Source: SIG587 sp045531585 (GTDB taxonomy: Bacteria; Bacillota; Clostridia; Oscillospirales; Acutalibacteraceae). Taken from it: 64,000 bases of DNA. Both the position numbers and the translations under genes were made by a program. This document shows, one piece after another, positions 41,320-49,037 of this stretch. Under the pieces are notes generated by a model. That model worked only from the letters and a program-made list of their open reading frames with translations, was not told where the DNA came from and searched no databases. The DNA is taken from NCBI GenBank assembly GCA_045531585.1, contig JAZSEH010000018.1, positions 4,540 to 68,539 of the forward strand. Reading direction: 5' to 3'. Within the stretch, counting starts at the first letter, position 1, and each line of letters starts with the position of its first letter.

Positions 41320-42998
41320 TAAAGCTTCTCCATTATCATTTCATCAATTCTATCGCGAACCTTTTGCATAAGTGCGGTATTATCTATAACGTTTTTAAAG
41401 GTTATTGTACCGATTAGCTCTTCAATTTCGGCCACTACGGCATCCTTACCGTAGAACTGCTCGCAAAGCTTTAATGCACGGATATCCTCAAGGCCTTGTC
41501 TGAAAGCAATTATTCTCAGAGACTCCCATGCCTCACCCTTTGAACCGGGGTAAACGCTTACGGCATCACCACCGCCTGCCCAATAGCCTGCGTTGCCGTT
41601 AAGGAAGGGGTTAACCTGATTTATGGAGTGCATACTGTTATAGAAGTTGTAACCCCATTGTAAAAAGCCTTCAATACCGTATTTATACATCTGATAGCCG
41701 ATGCTTCTGGTTCTGGCTGAATGCATACACATAAAGCGGTTACTGTAGCTTACCCAAGGACTGCAGCAGTAGTATACCCAGCGCTCCTTTATGTCCTCCT
41801 TAGCAAAGTCCTCAATAACATTACTTACAGGAACGGGGATTTCGGTTATTCCCTGCTTATAGAATTCAACGTGGCTTAATGCATCGATAATTTTATAATC
41901 CTTTATAATGTCGATAATATTTCCTTTGTTTTTCTTATACTGCTCAAGATGCTCCTCCACAGGCTCATCAGAGATATGGAAATACACGTTTTCTTTATTA
42001 ATACCTTTTCCTTCGATATAGGAGACGAACTCCTTAAGGAAGGTGCGTAAGAAGGTTACGTATTCTTCACCCAAGGCGTCGGTTTCCCAACCGAAAATTT
42101 TCTTATATTCCCCATCAACCGTTGCCATTACCTTAGGTGCGTGCTTTGCGCCCCACTGTGTAAACAGGTGGGAAATTTCGTAATACTTAACACCACAGCG
42201 CTTGCAAATTTCAATCCATCTGTCAACAAGAGCAAAATCAAAGGAATACTCGCCGCCGTTTACGGTAACACCCACAAGCTGTGTGGTGGTACGCTCGCCC
42301 CCAACCGCTGTATCAAGAGGAGGGGTGAAAACAGGCATAAGAATCATATTTATACCATTTTTAACTGCGGTGCGGATGAAGTTTTCGCATATTTCAAAGT
42401 GGCGGTCGCTCCAAACGTCCTGACAGTAGTAGTCAGCAAGACAATCGGCATAAAACCACTGTGTAACCTTGGTTTCCTGTTCAGGCAGGCAGGTGTTTAT
42501 AACCTCTACCTCAACGGTATTTTCGCTAACGGTCTCCCCTGCTTTATTTATAACAGATACTGTAAGGGGATAACTGCCTGCGGCAAGGTTATGATCCTCT
42601 TTTATCTCAACGTAAATGCTTTGAAGTATCTGCTTAACAATACATATTTCATCTACATATGTAAGAGGCACAACAACATCGGGATAAAGGCCGGGTGTGG
42701 TGCGTACAAGACCGGCATCCTGTTTAAGTGCAGTTTTTGCGGTACAGCACACAGGCACATAATTGGGTACGCTCTCTACAGTGCGAAGAGTTACGGCAGA
42801 GGCAAGCTCTCCCCTGATTTCCACCTTATACTTCTCGTTAAAAATGAAGTAGTCACCTTCATCACCATTATAGGTTAAAAACTGAAAGGCGCCACCGGTG
42901 TTTTTATAAATACGCAGTTTTTTTATTTCCTCAAAATCTGCCGGTGTTTGGTCAACGAAGCATTTTTCCATGGAGGATACTATTTTGGTTTCAATCAT
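41319..42998 (-). CDS. GH123/DUF4091-like glycoside hydrolase
   Basis: The 559-residue product has a beta-sandwich N-terminal part (about 1-195) and a C-terminal TIM-barrel part of the DUF4091/GH123 type. The barrel shows TQWFYADCLADYY, NGINMILMPVFTPP, KYYEISHLFTQWG, the catalytic-pair region VYFHISDEPVEEHLEQY, GYQMYKYGIEGFLQWGYNFY and ESLRIIAFRQGLEDIRALKL near the end. Characterised GH123 enzymes are N-acetyl-beta-galactosaminidases, so a host- or microbe-glycan HexNAc substrate is plausible but inferred. There is no signal peptide, so it acts in the cytoplasm. The start at 42998 has AAAGGA 8 bases upstream and overlaps the radical SAM gene by 8 bases. Confidence 0.85.
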   Translation of the reverse strand: MIETKIVSSMEKCFVDQTPADFEEIKKLRIYKNTGGAFQFLTYNGDEGDYFIFNEKYKVEIRGELASAVTLRTVESVPNYVPVCCTAKTALKQDAGLVRTTPGLYPDVVVPLTYVDEICIVKQILQSIYVEIKEDHNLAAGSYPLTVSVINKAGETVSENTVEVEVINTCLPEQETKVTQWFYADCLADYYCQDVWSDRHFEICENFIRTAVKNGINMILMPVFTPPLDTAVGGERTTTQLVGVTVNGGEYSFDFALVDRWIEICKRCGVKYYEISHLFTQWGAKHAPKVMATVDGEYKKIFGWETDALGEEYVTFLRTFLKEFVSYIEGKGINKENVYFHISDEPVEEHLEQYKKNKGNIIDIIKDYKIIDALSHVEFYKQGITEIPVPVSNVIEDFAKEDIKERWVYYCCSPWVSYSNRFMCMHSARTRSIGYQMYKYGIEGFLQWGYNFYNSMHSINQVNPFLNGNAGYWAGGGDAVSVYPGSKGEAWESLRIIAFRQGLEDIRALKLCEQFYGKDAVVAEIEELIGTITFKNVIDNTALMQKVRDRIDEMIMEKL

Positions 42999-43875
42999 TT
43001 TCATCATCCTTTAGATAATTATTTAAAAAATTAAGCACGCGCTTTTTGTCTGCCGACCAAAGCGGCGCTATAAGATGCTTTTTAGCACCGTCCCCCGTTA
43101 TTCTGTGCACTACAACGTTTTGGGGAAGGATTTTTATACATTTTTTAAGTACGCGAGCATATTGCTCCAAGGTAAGGCAGTTGAATTTTCCTGCCTGATA
43201 GTCACGTTCAAGGTCGGTACCCTTGATAACGTATAAAAGATGAAACTTAACGCCGTTTGTTCCTGCAAGAACGGCCTGACGGGTGGTTTCCTCCATCATT
43301 TCGGCATTTTCACCGGGGAGGCCTAAAATTATATGGGTTACAACCTCAAGCCCTGCGGCCTTTAATCTTTTAACGGCATCAAAATACACGCTTGTTTCGT
43401 AACCTCTTCGGATATAGCGCACCGTTTCCTCATGCACGGTTTGAAGGCCAAGTTCAATGCTTACGGGCTTTATTTCATTTATCCGTTTAAGAAGTTCAAT
43501 TACCTCATCCGGCAGGCAGTCGGGCCTGGTGCCAATGGCAAGTCCTACTATATAATCGGGCGCTATTGCCTGCAGATATAATTCCTCAAGGTAGTCTACG
43601 AGTGCATAGGTATTTGTAAAGGCCTGAAAATAGGCTATATATTTACCGTTTTTGTTTTTAGCCTCTACCCTTTTCTTGGCTTTTTCAAGCTGATTAGTAA
43701 CGCTTTCGCACTGCTTCTCGGCAAATTCACCGCCACCAAGAGACGAGCAGAAAATGCAGCCCTTACTGCCTACGGTTCCGTCACGGTTGGGGCAGGTAAA
43801 GCCGCCGTTCAAGGACAGCTTATACACCTTGAAGCCGAATTTTTCCTTATAATACTGATTCAAAGTTTTATACAT
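42991..43875 (-). CDS. Radical SAM protein, TIGR01212/YhcC-like
   Basis: The 294-residue product starts MYKTLNQYYKEKFGFKVYKL. The cluster cysteines are spaced unusually (28, 40, 43: CPNRDGTVGSKGCIFC), the hallmark of this family. AYFQAFTNTYALVDYLEELY, GLAIGTRPDCLPDEVIELL, SIELGLQTVHEETVRYIRRG and HIILGLPGENAEMMEET follow. Members act in radical chemistry with SAM; the substrate is not established in Firmicutes. The open frame reaches 43917, but that stretch contains the promoter, so the ATG at 43875 is the first codon of the expected RNA. It is followed without a gap by the GH123-like gene. Confidence 0.9.
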   Translation of the reverse strand: MYKTLNQYYKEKFGFKVYKLSLNGGFTCPNRDGTVGSKGCIFCSSLGGGEFAEKQCESVTNQLEKAKKRVEAKNKNGKYIAYFQAFTNTYALVDYLEELYLQAIAPDYIVGLAIGTRPDCLPDEVIELLKRINEIKPVSIELGLQTVHEETVRYIRRGYETSVYFDAVKRLKAAGLEVVTHIILGLPGENAEMMEETTRQAVLAGTNGVKFHLLYVIKGTDLERDYQAGKFNCLTLEQYARVLKKCIKILPQNVVVHRITGDGAKKHLIAPLWSADKKRVLNFLNNYLKDDEND

Positions 43876-43881
43876 ACCCTC

Positions 43882-43910
43882 ATTATATCTACACAAGGTT
43901 TTAATGTCAA
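43882..43910 (-). promoter_or_regulatory. Consensus promoter giving a leaderless mRNA
   Basis: On the minus strand exact TTGACA (43905-43910) and exact TATAAT (43882-43887) are 17 bases apart. Only six bases (GAGGGT) separate the -10 from the ATG at 43873-43875, so transcription should begin at or next to the start codon. Confidence 0.8.
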
Positions 43911-43920
43911 TTATCAAATG

Positions 43921-43949
43921 TTGTTTTTTGGTTTAAAATTTGTTACAAT
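43921..43949 (+). promoter_or_regulatory. Promoter of the Nudix gene
   Basis: TTGTTT (43921-43926) and TACAAT (43944-43949) are 17 bases apart, 24 bases before the Nudix ATG. It is back to back with the radical SAM promoter. Confidence 0.6.
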
Positions 43950-43972
43950 ATGGTAAAAAGGAAGTGAATGTA

Positions 43973-44443
43973 ATGCGAAACACTACGCTGTGCTATATAC
44001 AAAACGGAAAGGGTCAGACCCTGCTTTTACACCGTGTAAAAAAGGAGAATGACCTTAACAAGGATAAATGGATAGGAGTTGGCGGAAAGTTTGAGGATAA
44101 GGAAAGCCCTGAGGACTGTCTTTTAAGGGAAGTTAAGGAGGAAACAGGACTTACCCTTACAAGCTATAAATACCGTGGAATAGTTACATTTATATCTGAT
44201 AAATGGGAAACCGAATATATGCACCTGTTTACAGCGGACGGTTTTACAGGGGACCTTATTCCCTGTGAGGAGGGCACCCTTGAATGGGTGGATAACGATA
44301 AGGTTGAAGGTCTTCCCACCTGGGAGGGAGACCGCATATTTTTAAGGCTCATAAAAGAAAATGTTCCCTTTTTCTCGCTAAAGCTTGAGTATGAGGGTGA
44401 GAGGCTTGTGAATGCCGCGCTGGACGGTAAAAAAATAAAATGA
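43973..44443 (+). CDS. Nudix hydrolase, MutT-like
   Basis: The 156-residue product has a complete Nudix box, starting GGKFEDKESPEDCLLREVKE and continuing ETGL (about residues 37-60), with the metal-binding REVKEE. The N-terminal RNTTLCYIQNGKGQTLLLHR and the WVDNDKVEGLPTWEGDR region resemble 8-oxo-dGTP diphosphatases of the MutT/YtkD group. It probably cleans the nucleotide pool. The ATG at 43973 follows AAGGAAGTG; an upstream in-frame start at 43940 would overlap the -10. Divergent from the radical SAM gene; terminated by a strong hairpin. Confidence 0.9.
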   Translation: MRNTTLCYIQNGKGQTLLLHRVKKENDLNKDKWIGVGGKFEDKESPEDCLLREVKEETGLTLTSYKYRGIVTFISDKWETEYMHLFTADGFTGDLIPCEEGTLEWVDNDKVEGLPTWEGDRIFLRLIKENVPFFSLKLEYEGERLVNAALDGKKIK

Positions 44444-44451
44444 TTTCATTT

Positions 44452-44496
44452 AAAAGAACAAGCAGAACGGGTTTCGTTCTGCTTGTTCTTTTATTC
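44452..44496 (+). terminator. Bidirectional terminator between Nudix and xyl units
   Basis: A perfect 18-base stem (44452-44469 with 44475-44492), A-rich on the left and T-rich on the right. It lies 9 bases after the Nudix stop and is also the first hairpin met by minus-strand transcripts leaving the xylA fragment. Confidence 0.9.
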
Positions 44497-44603
44497 ATAT
44501 TTATTTTGTCACTAATTTTTACTGAGCTAATTGCTTAAAGCATCAGGTCGATAACCGCCAACAAGAAAATAATACGCTTTTATTCCGTTAACACAATATT
44601 TCT

Positions 44604-44747
44604 CTATTTAAACAGAATTTCATTAACAATGCTTTGAAGATATTCCTGTCTGCCGCTGGAGGGCATTTGAGGTGCGCCCATTTCTTCCGCCTGCTTTGCA
44701 AGCTCCTCAAGGGTGGTGCTTCCCTCAAGAATTTTCCTTCCGATTTC
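44604..44747 (-). pseudogene. xylA: Duplicated 3' end of xylA
   Basis: This stretch repeats the last 48 codons of xylA. Bases 44638-44747 are identical to 46162-46271 (110 of 110), and the last 30 or so bases (44607-44637) are similar but with several mostly silent differences. The protein reads GEIGRKILEGSTTLEELAKQ onward and ends QSIVNEILFK, against QSVINEILFK in the full gene. Upstream of 44747 the identity stops abruptly at the end of the GH43 gene. The open frame from 44789 joins it to a few unrelated codons. It is not a gene on its own. Confidence 0.92.
44638..44747. repeat. Direct repeat, copy 1 (downstream of GH43 gene)
   Basis: Exact 110-base match, in the same orientation, to copy 2 at 46162-46271. 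The two copies flank the GH43 gene. Confidence 0.95.
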
Positions 44748-44785
44748 CCCCGATAGCGGACAAAAGGGGGCCGTTCCCGAAAGCA

Positions 44786-46051
44786 TCACTTCTCGCTGTC
44801 AGGTTCTCTGATAAAGTGAAAACTGTCAATGCAAAGCTCGGTTCCCTTTTCCGGTCTTAATACGAGGACTACATCGGATGTATCATCAAGTTTAGTGTCA
44901 AAGCGGAAAAAATCATTGCGGCGACAGTACCATTCATAGGAATCTGTCGGATGTTCTGCCTTAATCATACCGAGGAGAGGTCCGTTTTCTCCACCGGTTC
45001 TCACCTCGATAACGGCTTTGCCTCCGACACAGTAGTAATCAAGAGAAAAGCCGGTTTTATCTGAAAGATTATGGAGCTTCGGATATGTCAGCACAGCTTT
45101 TTCAGTGCACGCAACCAGAAAGCCAAAGAGGCACCTGTTTTCTTTTTTTCTGACATTTACCCCTTTCATATACCACTCGGCTTCGATTCGGTTCCAATCA
45201 GAATCATATTGACCGACACCGTATTCTACAATAAGAGGGTCGGTAACCAATTCGCCGTTTTCCTTGATATGAACGTAGCAAAGACCGCTTGACCGATAGT
45301 ATTCTTGCTCCTTTACGGTAATTGCCTGAAAAATTTGACCGTTCCACTCGCAGAAACTGCTGTGATCAATGGTTGACGCAGTATGTCCGATAAAATGATA
45401 CGGGCCGTAAACACTGTCTGAAACCGCGTAAAATCCGCCGTAGCTGAGATAATACTTTCCGCCGAATTTATTGAGCGAAGCTTTGTCGTCTCCACAGTGA
45501 TCAAGTGTGATTTTTCTCGGCGTTTCGGCAAAAGAAATCATATCTTCATTGAGCCGTGCGATATAATATCCGCATCCCTCTCCGTAGCACCATTCAGGAC
45601 CACCAAACACAAGATAATACTCTCCGTCGTCATCCTCAAATACAGCCGGGTCATATTCTGTTGTTTTTGTTAAAGTGCCGTCAAGCATAGGTTTTCCAAG
45701 CGCATCTTTAAAAGGACCGCCGGGATTATCGGCGACAGCCACACCGATTCTGTTATTCCCATCGGAAAAATAAAAGTAATATCTGCCGTTTCTCTTCGCA
45801 GCATCAACCGCCCAACATCTGTCAGACGGACCCATAAAGAATTCTTCGGGATGAACGACCGATTCGAGAGTCCATTCAACCGCATCGGAAGAAGACCATA
45901 TCTGCCAGTCGTGCATACAGAAATTCCTTGTATACACAATCGCGTCATGAGAGGCATACAGATACATTTTTCCGTCAAAAATATGTATGTGTGGGTCACA
46001 TACACCCCTGCCCGGAATGACAGGATTTTTAGCCGAGATTATCCTTTCCAT
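44786..46051 (-). CDS. GH43-like glycoside hydrolase (xylosidase/arabinofuranosidase type)
   Basis: The 421-residue product has a five-bladed propeller signature: GVCDPHIHIFDGKMYLYASH with the catalytic-base aspartate near residue 19, WAVDAAKRNGRYYFYFS, TEYDPAVFEDDDGEYYLVFG (near 130), YYIARLNEDM and YGPYHFIGH. A CBM6-like beta-sandwich follows at the C-terminus (about 310-421). No signal peptide, so it would hydrolyse imported oligosaccharides next to xylose isomerase and kinase. The ATG at 46051 has GGAG 7 bases upstream; the longer GTG start at 46069 has none. It has its own promoter. Codon choice (more GAA, CTC, TCG, CCG) looks unlike the neighbours, suggesting transfer. Confidence 0.87.
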   Translation of the reverse strand: MERIISAKNPVIPGRGVCDPHIHIFDGKMYLYASHDAIVYTRNFCMHDWQIWSSSDAVEWTLESVVHPEEFFMGPSDRCWAVDAAKRNGRYYFYFSDGNNRIGVAVADNPGGPFKDALGKPMLDGTLTKTTEYDPAVFEDDDGEYYLVFGGPEWCYGEGCGYYIARLNEDMISFAETPRKITLDHCGDDKASLNKFGGKYYLSYGGFYAVSDSVYGPYHFIGHTASTIDHSSFCEWNGQIFQAITVKEQEYYRSSGLCYVHIKENGELVTDPLIVEYGVGQYDSDWNRIEAEWYMKGVNVRKKENRCLFGFLVACTEKAVLTYPKLHNLSDKTGFSLDYYCVGGKAVIEVRTGGENGPLLGMIKAEHPTDSYEWYCRRNDFFRFDTKLDDTSDVVLVLRPEKGTELCIDSFHFIREPDSEK

Positions 46052-46084
46052 TTGCTTACTCCAATCCACGTTATTTTTTAATAA

Positions 46085-46112
46085 ATTATAATAATCAATC
46101 AGGATTTATCAA
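46085..46112 (-). promoter_or_regulatory. Promoter of the GH43 gene
   Basis: On the minus strand TTGATA (46107-46112) and exact TATAAT (46085-46090) are 16 bases apart, in the 76-base gap after xylA. Confidence 0.65.
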
Positions 46113-46127
46113 CAACAATAGTTCTGT

Positions 46128-47444
46128 TTATTTAAACAAAATTTCGTTAATGACGCTTTGCAGATATTCCTGTCTGCCGCTGGAGGGCATTTGAGGTGCG
46201 CCCATTTCTTCCGCCTGCTTTGCAAGCTCCTCAAGGGTGGTGCTTCCCTCAAGAATTTTCCTTCCGATTTCTCCCTCGAATGAGGAATACTTTTCTTTTA
46301 CAAAAGCATCTATTCTGCCATCCTCAATAATTTCGGCGGCCTTTATAAGACCAAGAGCAAAGGTATCCATACCAAGAATAAAGGCGTGGAACATATCCTC
46401 TACCGTATAGCTTGGTCTGCGTGTTTTGGAATCGAAGTTAAAGCCGCCTGTAAGGCCGCCTGCCTTCAGCACCTCGTACATACACATGGTTGCATCATAC
46501 ACATTTGCAGGGAATTCATCGGTATCCCAGCCAAGCAGCAGGTCACCCTGGTTTGCATCAATGGAGCCGAGCATTCCGTTTATTGCCGATACGCGCAGCT
46601 CGTGCTGGAAGGTATGTCCTGCAAGGGTTGCATGGTTTGCCTCTATGTTCATTTTAAAGTCCTTATCAAGGCCATAGTATCTAAGGAAGCCTATTGCCGT
46701 TGCGGCATCAAAATCATACTGATGTTTCATCGGCTCCTTTGGTTTAGGCTCTATGTAAAAATCACCCTCAAAACCTATTGAACGGCCATATTCCACCGCC
46801 ATTTTCATAAGGCGTGCAATATTTTCCTGTTCAAGCTTCATATCGGTGTTGAGCAGGGTTTCATAGCCCTCTCTTCCGCCCCAGAAAACATAACCCTTAC
46901 CGCCAAGCTTAACGGTTAAATCCAGTGCTTTTTTTACCTGTGCTGCCGCAAAGCAGAAAACCTCTGCAGAATTGGTACTGCCTGCACCGTTCATAAAACG
47001 GGGATTAGAGAACATATTGGCGGTTCCCCAAAGGCATTTTATGCCTGTTGCTTTCATTTTACTCAGGATATAGTCGGTTATCTCGTCAAGGCGACGGTTG
47101 GTTTCCTTTATATCATCTGCTTCAGGAACCAAGTCAACGTCGTGGAAGCAAAAATATTTTATGCCAAGCTTGCTCATAAACTCAAAGCCTGCATCCACCT
47201 TTGCCTTTGCGTGCTCCATAGTCCCCTTCTGAGCACCGAAGGATTTATCGGCGGTATCTCTGCCGAACATATCGGTGCCCGCGGCGCAAAGATTATGCCA
47301 CCAAGCCATTGCAAAGGGCAGATGCTCTTCCATTCTCTTGCCCAATATAACGCGGTCAGCATCATAGAATTTAAAGGCTAAAGGATTTTTACTATCCTTT
47401 CCTTCGTATTTAATTGTTGGTATTCCTTTAAATATCTCACTCAT
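46128..47444 (-). CDS. xylA: Xylose isomerase
   Basis: The 438-residue product matches the class II enzyme. It has HDVDLVPEADD with the catalytic histidine near 100, KCLWGTANMFSNPRFMNG, YVFWGGREGYETLLNTDM, FYIEPKPKEPMKHQYDFD with metal-binding glutamate (near 230), NIEANHATLAGHTFQHEL (near 267) and GSIDANQGDLLLGWDTDEF (near 295). It interconverts xylose and xylulose using divalent metal. It follows xylB by 10 bases. Its last 110-140 bases are duplicated on the other side of the GH43 gene. Confidence 0.99.
   Translation of the reverse strand: MSEIFKGIPTIKYEGKDSKNPLAFKFYDADRVILGKRMEEHLPFAMAWWHNLCAAGTDMFGRDTADKSFGAQKGTMEHAKAKVDAGFEFMSKLGIKYFCFHDVDLVPEADDIKETNRRLDEITDYILSKMKATGIKCLWGTANMFSNPRFMNGAGSTNSAEVFCFAAAQVKKALDLTVKLGGKGYVFWGGREGYETLLNTDMKLEQENIARLMKMAVEYGRSIGFEGDFYIEPKPKEPMKHQYDFDAATAIGFLRYYGLDKDFKMNIEANHATLAGHTFQHELRVSAINGMLGSIDANQGDLLLGWDTDEFPANVYDATMCMYEVLKAGGLTGGFNFDSKTRRPSYTVEDMFHAFILGMDTFALGLIKAAEIIEDGRIDAFVKEKYSSFEGEIGRKILEGSTTLEELAKQAEEMGAPQMPSSGRQEYLQSVINEILFK
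46162..46271. repeat. Direct repeat, copy 2 (inside xylA)
   Basis: Matches 44638-44747 exactly over 110 bases in the same orientation. Identity ends at 46272, where the full-length xylA continues with its own codons. Confidence 0.95.
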
Positions 47445-47454
47445 TTTGATTACC

Positions 47455-48933
47455 TCATTTCAGTTTTTTATAAAGCTGCTTTACGCTTGGATATATCTCT
47501 TTAAACCTTGCATATTTTTCCTCATAGCGTTTGGCAAGGTCAGGGTTGGGGGTTAAGGTGCTTTTAATTTTAACAAACTCTTTTGCACATTCCTCCACAG
47601 AGGCATACTCACCTGCACCAACCATAGCGAGCATTGCACCACCGTATCCCGGACCCTGCTCGGTTAGGGGAATGGAAATTTCCATATTCAAAGCATTACA
47701 TAGAATTTTTTGCCACAACGGTGATTTTGCACCGCCGCCGCACAGACTACTGCTTTTTATATTTATCCCTTGCTCTTTAGCAATTTCCACGTTATCCTTT
47801 ATGGCAAAGGCAACGCCCTCCAAAACGGACTGAACCATATCGGCACGGGTTGTATCCATTGAAAGTCCCACAAACATACCTCTTGCATCGGTATCGTTAA
47901 TGGGGCTACGCTCGCCCATAAGGTAAGGTAAAAAATAAACACTGTTGTTGCCTAAACTTTGGTCAGTAATATTCATTTGCTCGCCTGCATAATCATTGGT
48001 TTGCAAAATTTGCTCACAAAACCATTTGTTACAGGATGCCGCCGAGAGAATACATGCCATAAGGTGGAATTTGCCGTTTGAATGGCAGAAGGAATGCAGT
48101 GCATTCTTGCTATCCACCGCAAAGGTATCAGAGGAAATAAACACAGTACCTGATGTTCCAAGAGAGATATTACATTTCCCGTCATAAACCGTTCCCGTAC
48201 CTATTGCCGCAGCGGCATTATCTCCTGCGCCCGCAACAACCTTTATGTCTGCGTTAAGGCCCAGCTCGTCTGCTATATCAGAGCTAATGGTGCCAACTGT
48301 TTGATAGCTTTCATAAAGCGTTGGAAGGGTTTCCTCATTTATACCGCAAATATCAAGCATCTGCTTTGACCAACACTTATTTTTAACATCAAGTAAAAGC
48401 ATTCCGGAAGCATCAGAATAATCGGTACAATGCACCCCTGTAAGCCTATAATTTATGAAATCCTTAGGAAGCATAATTTTTCTTATGCTTTTAAAATTTT
48501 CAGGCTCATTTTCCTTTAGCCACAGTATTTTAGGGGCGGTAAATCCTGCAAAGGCAATATTAGCAGTAAGCTTTGATAATTTCTCTTTACCTATAACCTC
48601 ATTCAGATACTGTGTTTGCTTATCGGTGCGTCCGTCATTCCATAAAATAGCAGGACGAATAACCCTGTCTGCCTTATCAAGAACAACAAGGCCGTGCATT
48701 TGACCCCCAAGGCCAATGCCTGCTATCTTTGCAGTATCAATATCCTCAATAAGTGCCTTCACGCCCCACTTAAAGGCGTTCCACCAATCCTCAGGATTTT
48801 GCTCACTCCAACCGGTATGAGGATAATACACGGGATACTCTTTTGTTACCTCTTTAATAATTTCTCCTGTGTTATTCACAAGCAATAACTTTAGGGCTGA
48901 TGTTCCCAAATCCGCTCCAATAAAATATTTCAC
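47455..48933 (-). CDS. xylB: Xylulokinase
   Basis: The 492-residue FGGY-family kinase has GADLGTSALKLLLVN (residues 5-19), GQMHGLVVLD (near 78), ILWNDGRTD, VVAGAGDNAAAAIGTGTV (near 235), the ATP-site NISLGTSGTVF and GGGAKSPLWQKILCNALN (near 398). It phosphorylates xylulose for the pentose phosphate pathway. The start is GTG preceded by seven consecutive G residues, an unusual ribosome site. First gene of the xylBA unit, divergent from an AraC regulator. I could not find a convincing xylB promoter. Confidence 0.97.
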   Translation of the reverse strand: MKYFIGADLGTSALKLLLVNNTGEIIKEVTKEYPVYYPHTGWSEQNPEDWWNAFKWGVKALIEDIDTAKIAGIGLGGQMHGLVVLDKADRVIRPAILWNDGRTDKQTQYLNEVIGKEKLSKLTANIAFAGFTAPKILWLKENEPENFKSIRKIMLPKDFINYRLTGVHCTDYSDASGMLLLDVKNKCWSKQMLDICGINEETLPTLYESYQTVGTISSDIADELGLNADIKVVAGAGDNAAAAIGTGTVYDGKCNISLGTSGTVFISSDTFAVDSKNALHSFCHSNGKFHLMACILSAASCNKWFCEQILQTNDYAGEQMNITDQSLGNNSVYFLPYLMGERSPINDTDARGMFVGLSMDTTRADMVQSVLEGVAFAIKDNVEIAKEQGINIKSSSLCGGGAKSPLWQKILCNALNMEISIPLTEQGPGYGGAMLAMVGAGEYASVEECAKEFVKIKSTLTPNPDLAKRYEEKYARFKEIYPSVKQLYKKLK

Positions 48934-49037
48934 GGCATTCCCCCCCTTTTTTATTTCAGTTTAAAACATATAATTTGACTTTTCTCGCAATATTGTATAT
49001 AATATATAGACAAAATTTGCCTTTTTAGGAGAATTAT
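48934..49037. other. xylB/araC-type regulator divergent control region
   Basis: The 104 bases between the divergent genes hold the plus-strand promoter (48975-49003), an A+T-rich stretch with TATATAATATATA-like alternation, and the G7/A-tract of the xylB leader on the minus strand. No clear CcpA site or long inverted repeat was found. It is the likely operator region for the neighbouring regulator. Confidence 0.5.
48975..49003 (+). promoter_or_regulatory. Promoter of the AraC-type regulator
   Basis: TTGACT (48975-48980) and exact TATAAT (48998-49003) are 17 bases apart; an AGGAGAAT site and the ATG follow at 49038. Confidence 0.75.

Noticed and set aside
42141..42878. Plus-strand open frame of 245 codons opposite the GH123-like gene
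   Set aside because: No ribosome site and no known motif; antisense shadow of a conserved enzyme.
44604..46281. Composite transposon or insertion sequence around the GH43 gene
   Set aside because: The flanking repeats are xylA coding sequence, not terminal inverted repeats, and there is no transposase, integrase or target duplication.
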